From Bacillota bacterium (lineage in GTDB: Bacteria > Bacillota > Bacilli > Bacillales > Cytobacillaceae), in NCBI GenBank assembly GCA_023387295.1, contig JAEWIG010000382.1:1-19462 (forward strand): a DNA stretch of 19,462 nt, given 5' to 3'. The position numbers and the translations under genes were made by a program. Shown here one piece after another: positions 15,166 through 19,462 of the stretch (position 1 is the first letter of the stretch; every line of letters begins with the position of its first letter). The notes under the pieces are model-generated. The model had not been told where the DNA came from, did not search any database, and saw only the letters and a program-made list of their open reading frames with translations.

Positions 15166-15172
15166 CATCATT

Positions 15173-17338
15173 TTATTCAGCTGAATCTTCGTTTTCTTTT
15201 GCTTCTTCTCCGTTCACATTATTTTCTGCTTGGGAGCTGGAATCGTTAGTGTTCATCTGTCGTTGCTTTTTTAATTCAAAATAAGTGTCAAATACTCTTT
15301 CAGCAATTTCAACGTTTTTATAATGTCCTTTGCCTGATTCATATGCCCATGGGACAAGAACAGAAATGGCGATTTCTGGATTATCAGCTGGCGCATAGCC
15401 AACAAAGCTTAAATTGATGACTGCTGGCGGTTCTTTTCCAAATTCACTTCGTCTAGGACCATCATAAAACGCTTGGGCAGTTCCTGTTTTACCAGCTGGA
15501 TTATAGCTCTTTCCATTTAACCAGGTATATGCCGTTCCTCCTGGCTCCTGAGCTACTTTTTTGAATCCCGATTGAACTCGTTTAAACCATTCCTCTTCAA
15601 AATCTGCTCGATTTAAAACTTTAGGAGATATTTCCTCAACAATCGGACCGAGCTCGTCATTCTCCATTAAAGGCTCGCGAATTTCCTTTACAATATGTGG
15701 CTCCATCCGATTGCCACCATTCGCAATTGTAGAAACATATTGAGCAAGCTGCATATTGGAATACGTATCATATTGTCCAATCGAAAGGTCAAGCAAGAAA
15801 CCTGGTTTATCGCCAGCACCTTTAAATCCAATTTGTTCATTTGGAAGGTCAATTCCTGTTCTCACACCCAGCCCAAATTGTGCAAAGGAATCTCTGAATG
15901 TTTTAAACCCTTTTTCGAGGTTTAACCGCAAAGGTTGGTCGTAACGATAAGTCCCTCCACCAATATTAATAGCTGTATGGAACATATAAATGTTTGATGA
16001 AAATTTAAGAGCATCTATGTCATTTACGTATCCGAGGTTTTTCCAAGATTTTTTTAATGGAGTATTTTTTATTTTCATCGGCGTATCCAGGTAGGTTAGT
16101 CCTGGCTTGATTGCACCTGTCTTATAACCTGTTAATACCGTTGCCCCTTTTATCGCTGAACCAACATTATAAGTGGTCGTAATATTTCCAAGCGCATTAT
16201 CAAGCATAATTGTCTTGCCATCTTCATCTTTGCCGATTTGTTTCCCTGCCATTGTTAAGAGCTCGCCCGTATATGGGTCCATTACTGTAACAAAGGCTCG
16301 ATCAAGTAAATTCGTACCACCCATTTTTTTTGCTTCTAATAACTCTTCTTCAATGATTTTTTCAACGGCCAATTGCAGATCCATATCTATGCCTAAGACT
16401 AAATCTTTTCCTCTTTTCCCTTCTGCAATCGGGATTGTCTCTAGTACATTTCCTGCTTTATCGGTAACGTTTTTTACTCTCGCCTTTTGTCCATGAAGGA
16501 CATCCTCATATTGCATCTCAATGTAGCTCTTTCCTACACGATCATTACGGCTATAATCCCGTGCCAAATAATAATCGAGCTGCTCAGCCGGTATTCCTTC
16601 ATCAGAACTTGTAATCTTTCCAAGAACAGATTTCAGTGTATTACCAAAAGCATAATATCTCTCCCAGTCAGTCGTCGTATCAACTCCTGGAAGCAATTGT
16701 AGGTTTTCGCTTACTACAGCAAATTCCTCAGGTGTAACATTTTTATTTTTTACCATTTGGGGTGTTAATGCATAACCACTCGTAAACTCACGGTAAATCG
16801 CAAGCACTTCCAGATCAAAATCTGACAGCTCATTAAGTTCTTCCTCTGTAATTCTCTCTAACTTTAATTGATAAATTTTCTTATCTAATTCTTTTCCCTC
16901 ATATTTTTCCTTCAGTTTATCTATTTCCTTGTCAGTGACTTTCTCATTTGCCCTTTCAAGATTATTCATTATCCAATAATCCTTTTTATCCCTCTCTGTA
17001 ACTTTATCTATATCTTTTTCAATTAACAATGCAAGCTTTTTAGCCACTTCAACCATTTCGTCCTGTTTTGCGCCATTATTTGTGTAGGTAATAGCATTTT
17101 CCGGAGTATTATCTACGATTACTTGTCCTGTCCTGTCATATATTTTCCCTCTTGGTACAGGTTTATTAACCGTTACATCCTCAGTCCGTTCAATTTCTCT
17201 CCGATAATCATCACCATAAACAATTTGCACAATACCAAGCCTTAATATTAAGACTGAAAATAAAATGAATACGACAAAAAATAATATATTCAAACGTACA
17301 GGTACATGCGATTTCTTTTTTTTCTTCTTTTTATTCAT
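15173..17338 (-). CDS. pbpA: Class B penicillin-binding protein (PBP2A type, PbpA)
   Basis: The 721-residue transpeptidase cross-links peptidoglycan during side-wall elongation. It has a very basic cytoplasmic tail, one membrane anchor (about residues 17-41), a dimerisation region with a helical insertion and a transpeptidase domain. The active-site motifs are intact: SAIK (Ser394, Lys397), SSN (447-449) and KTG (617-619). The C-terminal 30 or so residues are an acidic, Asn/Glu-rich tail. Length and layout match B. subtilis PbpA. I chose the ATG at 17338. An ATG at 17353 lies directly on the AAAGGATGTG that best serves as ribosome binding site for 17338, though the spacing is somewhat long. 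The first codons include an 8-A run encoding part of a lysine tract. Confidence 0.95.
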   Translation of the reverse strand: MNKKKKKKKSHVPVRLNILFFVVFILFSVLILRLGIVQIVYGDDYRREIERTEDVTVNKPVPRGKIYDRTGQVIVDNTPENAITYTNNGAKQDEMVEVAKKLALLIEKDIDKVTERDKKDYWIMNNLERANEKVTDKEIDKLKEKYEGKELDKKIYQLKLERITEEELNELSDFDLEVLAIYREFTSGYALTPQMVKNKNVTPEEFAVVSENLQLLPGVDTTTDWERYYAFGNTLKSVLGKITSSDEGIPAEQLDYYLARDYSRNDRVGKSYIEMQYEDVLHGQKARVKNVTDKAGNVLETIPIAEGKRGKDLVLGIDMDLQLAVEKIIEEELLEAKKMGGTNLLDRAFVTVMDPYTGELLTMAGKQIGKDEDGKTIMLDNALGNITTTYNVGSAIKGATVLTGYKTGAIKPGLTYLDTPMKIKNTPLKKSWKNLGYVNDIDALKFSSNIYMFHTAINIGGGTYRYDQPLRLNLEKGFKTFRDSFAQFGLGVRTGIDLPNEQIGFKGAGDKPGFLLDLSIGQYDTYSNMQLAQYVSTIANGGNRMEPHIVKEIREPLMENDELGPIVEEISPKVLNRADFEEEWFKRVQSGFKKVAQEPGGTAYTWLNGKSYNPAGKTGTAQAFYDGPRRSEFGKEPPAVINLSFVGYAPADNPEIAISVLVPWAYESGKGHYKNVEIAERVFDTYFELKKQRQMNTNDSSSQAENNVNGEEAKENEDSAE

Positions 17339-17345
17339 TTTCTTT

Positions 17346-17546
17346 TTACACATCCTTTAAGAAAAGCACAAGCCATCGCTCATCCATCGAAATATTTTCT
17401 TTAATAACTCTATTTGTTAATCCCTTATCCCATTCTATAAGAAATCTACAAATAATTCTATTATGAACATCATCCGATAAATAAGAAACATTTAACAAGG
17501 ATTGAAAAAGAGAATGGCTCCATCTTCTCTCATATTGAATGAACAT
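17346..17546 (-). CDS. Possible 66-residue ORF between yqgE and pbpA
   Basis: An ATG at 17546 overlapping the end of yqgE opens a 66-codon frame that fills the whole 176-base gap and stops at 17346, inside the pbpA start region. The product would be soluble, with aromatic and basic residues (MFIQYERRWSHSLFQ at the start, MDERWLVLFLKDV at the end). No Shine-Dalgarno site precedes the ATG, so translation would rely on coupling to yqgE. I recognise no family. It could be a real small protein, a decayed remnant or chance. Confidence 0.3.
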   Translation of the reverse strand: MFIQYERRWSHSLFQSLLNVSYLSDDVHNRIICRFLIEWDKGLTNRVIKENISMDERWLVLFLKDV

Positions 17547-18747
17547 TAATTTTTCTGAAAAATAGATAAATACATGAATGTCCTGCGCCAAGGATAAGCA
17601 GTAATATGGGGATTGATATTTTTTCATAAAAAAAAGTGACAGCGACTAGGAATGAAAGAATCGATACAATTCGTCCTGAATTTAAAAAGAGTTCACGGAC
17701 AACAATGTATTCAATTCTCATTTCCGCAGCCCTCCATCCTTTGCCAATGACATCATATGTCAACGATGAGTAAGGAACGAGCAGGAGTGGATATGCAACT
17801 GCAATGATTGCTGCATATATTAATAATTTGAAATAGGTCACTTTAAAAATAATGAGAAAAATGGAAGCATATAAAAGCATTCCGCCGATTAAGATTGCTT
17901 TTTTTCGATGCTCTTTTTTAAGTAACCTTGACACTGCGTAATAGCTAATAAAAGCAATCCCTGAATTAACAAGTCCATACGTCCCTAATGCTAATTCACT
18001 TCCAGTTGAAATAAAGACAAATACTGATATGACGAACGCAAACGTTCCTTCACGTAAGCCTTGAAAAAAATGGGCATATGTAACCAATCGCCAATTTCGA
18101 TTATTCTGTCTTTCTATAAAAATTCTTTTCAGCATATAGCTCCCATTTGCTGGCCTTCTCTTTAAAAAAAAGCTCAAAAATACTGCTATGGAGAATAGCG
18201 CGAGAGAAATACTAAAAATAACAGAGTAGCCTGTAAACTTTTTCATGTTTGAAATAATAAATCCAGCAGCAATAGGACCAATCATTCCTCCAACAGATGT
18301 CAAAATACCAAGAAACCCATTAAAAAAATCACGATTTTCTGGCTCTGTGATTTCAAAAGTTAATACATTAAACGCTAACCAATAGAATCCATATCCCATC
18401 CCTAGTAGCGCTCCTAGCAGCAATAAATATTTCGATGCATTTACGCCACTAATTAACACTGTAAGATAAAATATAGCCAAACAGATTACACCGATTCTAA
18501 GAACAATTACACGGTCAATTTTTTTTGCCCATCTCCCAGCTAAAATAAAGGTAAGGGGCTGGACAATAGCGACCGCAAGATTATACAACCCTAAATCTTT
18601 AAAGTCACCAGATTGCTTCCAAAGAAAAATATTTACAAACGTATTCGAAAGAGCAACACTTAGCGAATACAGCCCTCCAATTAGTAGCAATAAACTCAAG
18701 CCTTTTGTTAATTCTACATCTCCGATCAATTTCTTTACTTTACTCAT
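17530..18747 (-). CDS. yqgE: MFS transporter, YqgE type
   Basis: The 405-residue product has about twelve hydrophobic segments and the major facilitator layout, including the basic loop after the second helix (GRWAKKIDRVIVLRIG). The charged central loop contains a run of basic residues (FFLKRRPANGSYMLKRIF). Synteny between sodA and pbpA identifies it as the YqgE-type transporter of B. subtilis; substrate unknown. The ATG at 18747 has AAGGGGAG six bases upstream. No convincing promoter is visible in the 76 bases between the sodA terminator and the start, although TATAAG occurs there. Downstream, pbpA follows after 191 bases without a terminator, so the two may share an mRNA. Confidence 0.9.
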   Translation of the reverse strand: MSKVKKLIGDVELTKGLSLLLLIGGLYSLSVALSNTFVNIFLWKQSGDFKDLGLYNLAVAIVQPLTFILAGRWAKKIDRVIVLRIGVICLAIFYLTVLISGVNASKYLLLLGALLGMGYGFYWLAFNVLTFEITEPENRDFFNGFLGILTSVGGMIGPIAAGFIISNMKKFTGYSVIFSISLALFSIAVFLSFFLKRRPANGSYMLKRIFIERQNNRNWRLVTYAHFFQGLREGTFAFVISVFVFISTGSELALGTYGLVNSGIAFISYYAVSRLLKKEHRKKAILIGGMLLYASIFLIIFKVTYFKLLIYAAIIAVAYPLLLVPYSSLTYDVIGKGWRAAEMRIEYIVVRELFLNSGRIVSILSFLVAVTFFYEKISIPILLLILGAGHSCIYLFFRKINVHSI

Positions 18748-18823
18748 AAAAAACTCCCCTTATGTTCTACAGGGTAGTCTTTAACAAAGACAAAGCTCTT
18801 ATACAAAAATTCACAAACAAAAA

Positions 18824-18861
18824 AAGAACGCGGAAGGAGAGGTAACTCCAACCACGTTCTT
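18824..18861 (-). terminator. Intrinsic terminator of sodA
   Basis: Outer arms AAGAACGCGG / CCACGTTCTT and inner arms GGAG / CTCC form a long hairpin with a few mismatches. It is followed on the minus strand by CTTTTTTTG. It begins eight bases after the sodA stop. Confidence 0.87.
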
Positions 18862-18868
18862 ATTTAAA

Positions 18869-19462
18869 TTATTTTGCAGCACTATATAGTTTTGAAACCT
18901 CATCCCAATTAACAATATTCCAGAAAGAATTGATGTAGTCTGGACGACGGTTTTGATAATTCAAGTAGTATGCATGCTCCCAAACATCTAATCCTAAAAT
19001 TGGCTTTTTGCCTTCCATTAAAGGAGAATCTTGGTTTGGTGTGCTTGTTACTTCAAGTTCACCCTCATTTACAACAAGCCAAGCCCAGCCAGAACCAAAG
19101 CGTGTTGTAGCAGCTTTAGCAAACTCTTCTTTAAAGTTATTGTAGCTACCAAATTTGTTATTAATTGCTTCTGCTAATTCTCCAGTCGGCTCACCACCGC
19201 CATTTGGAGAGATAAGTTGCCAGAATAACGAATGGTTTGCATGACCACCACCGTTGTTACGGACTGCCATACGCACAGGCTCAGGTACATTGCCTAAGTT
19301 AGAAATAATTTCTTCAACACTTTTAGAAAGAAGCTCTTCATTTCCTTCTAATGCGTTGTTTAAATTCGTTACATATGTGTTGTGATGTTTAGTGTGATGA
19401 ATATTCATTGTTTCTTTGTCAATGTGTGGTTCTAATGCATCGTATGCATAAGGTAATTGTGG
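18869..19462 (-). CDS. sodA: Manganese superoxide dismutase, 5' end cut by window edge
   Basis: The frame is open to the window edge: 197 codons are visible, beginning at [17 protein letters not shown]. By comparison with the family only about the first five residues are missing; the ATG at 19408 is an internal Met. SodA converts superoxide to hydrogen peroxide and oxygen. All four metal ligands are present: His in NIHHTKHH, His in HANHSLFW, and Asp and His in LDVWEHAYY. The Gly-rich GGGHANH and the Gln in TPNQDSPL are the residues typical of the Mn form rather than the Fe form. The promoter lies outside the window, and the gene has its own terminator. Confidence 0.97.
   Translation of the reverse strand, partial: PQLPYAYDALEPHIDKETMNIHHTKHHNTYVTNLNNALEGNEELLSKSVEEIISNLGNVPEPVRMAVRNNGGGHANHSLFWQLISPNGGGEPTGELAEAINNKFGSYNNFKEEFAKAATTRFGSGWAWLVVNEGELEVTSTPNQDSPLMEGKKPILGLDVWEHAYYLNYQNRRPDYINSFWNIVNWDEVSKLYSAAK

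Noticed and set aside
15012..15172. Riboswitch or T-box in the pstS leader
   Set aside because: The leader is short and contains only the PhoP box, one dyad and the ribosome binding site; no terminator/antiterminator pair is present.
16173..16496. Plus-strand frame of 107 codons, and smaller ones at 15695-15944 and 16487-16702
   Set aside because: They are antisense to the intact, well-conserved pbpA; composition reflects the complement of pbpA codons.
17547..17627. Upstream extension of the 66-codon ORF to an ATG at 17627
   Set aside because: This part lies entirely inside yqgE in another frame, and no ribosome binding site supports it.
1..19462. tRNA or rRNA genes, CRISPR arrays, IS elements, prophage genes
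   Set aside because: I saw no cloverleaf-like or rRNA sequence, no regularly spaced repeats, and no transposase or phage protein in any frame.

Overview
The window looks like an ordinary chromosomal segment of a low-GC Bacillaceae bacterium (Firmicutes). AT-rich DNA, strong AGGAGG-type ribosome binding sites, TTG starts, and intrinsic terminators after most transcription units support this. The gene order is close to the sodA-yqgU region of Bacillus subtilis. No plasmid, phage or IS element is evident. Nearly everything is on the minus strand, so the transcriptional order runs from high to low coordinates; only the yqzD-yqzC pair (9630-10500) is on the plus strand.

Region by region, in transcription order. 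(1) 19462-18869: 3' part of sodA (Mn superoxide dismutase), closed by a terminator. (2) 18747-15173: an MFS transporter (yqgE), a possible 66-codon ORF filling the gap, and the class B penicillin-binding protein gene pbpA, closed by a terminator. (3) 15111-10535: the phosphate operon pstS-pstC-pstA-pstB-phoU. It is headed by four TTTACA-like hexamers at exact 11-base steps, a textbook PhoP box, and ends at a bidirectional terminator. (4) 9630-10500, plus strand: two overlapping genes for small membrane-anchored proteins, convergent with phoU. (5) 9411-8575: an unrecognised 203-residue protein, then rpmG (ribosomal protein L33) with its own terminator. (6) 8508-6909: fau (5-formyltetrahydrofolate cyclo-ligase), a DUF92 membrane protein, and a 65-residue YqgO-like protein. 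(7) 6895-6762: a small structured repeat upstream of a good sigma-A-type promoter, then gluP (rhomboid protease with TPRs) and yqgQ, closed by a terminator. (8) 4568-2667: a lipoteichoic acid synthase of the YqgS type. (9) 2518-1334: a LysM/M14 peptidoglycan endopeptidase (yqgT). (10) 1141-1: the N-terminal 380 codons of the lipoprotein yqgU.

Functionally the window combines regulated high-affinity phosphate import with cell-envelope enzymes (PbpA, YqgS, YqgT, GluP) and housekeeping genes (sodA, fau, rpmG). From memory of B. subtilis, three differences in layout stand out. phoU sits where B. subtilis has a second pstB. A DUF92 gene lies between fau and yqgO. glcK is missing between yqgQ and yqgS. 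I see no defence island, biosynthetic cluster or clearly undescribed system. The most open items are the 203-residue protein, the yqzD-yqzC pair, the 66-codon ORF and the structured repeat.
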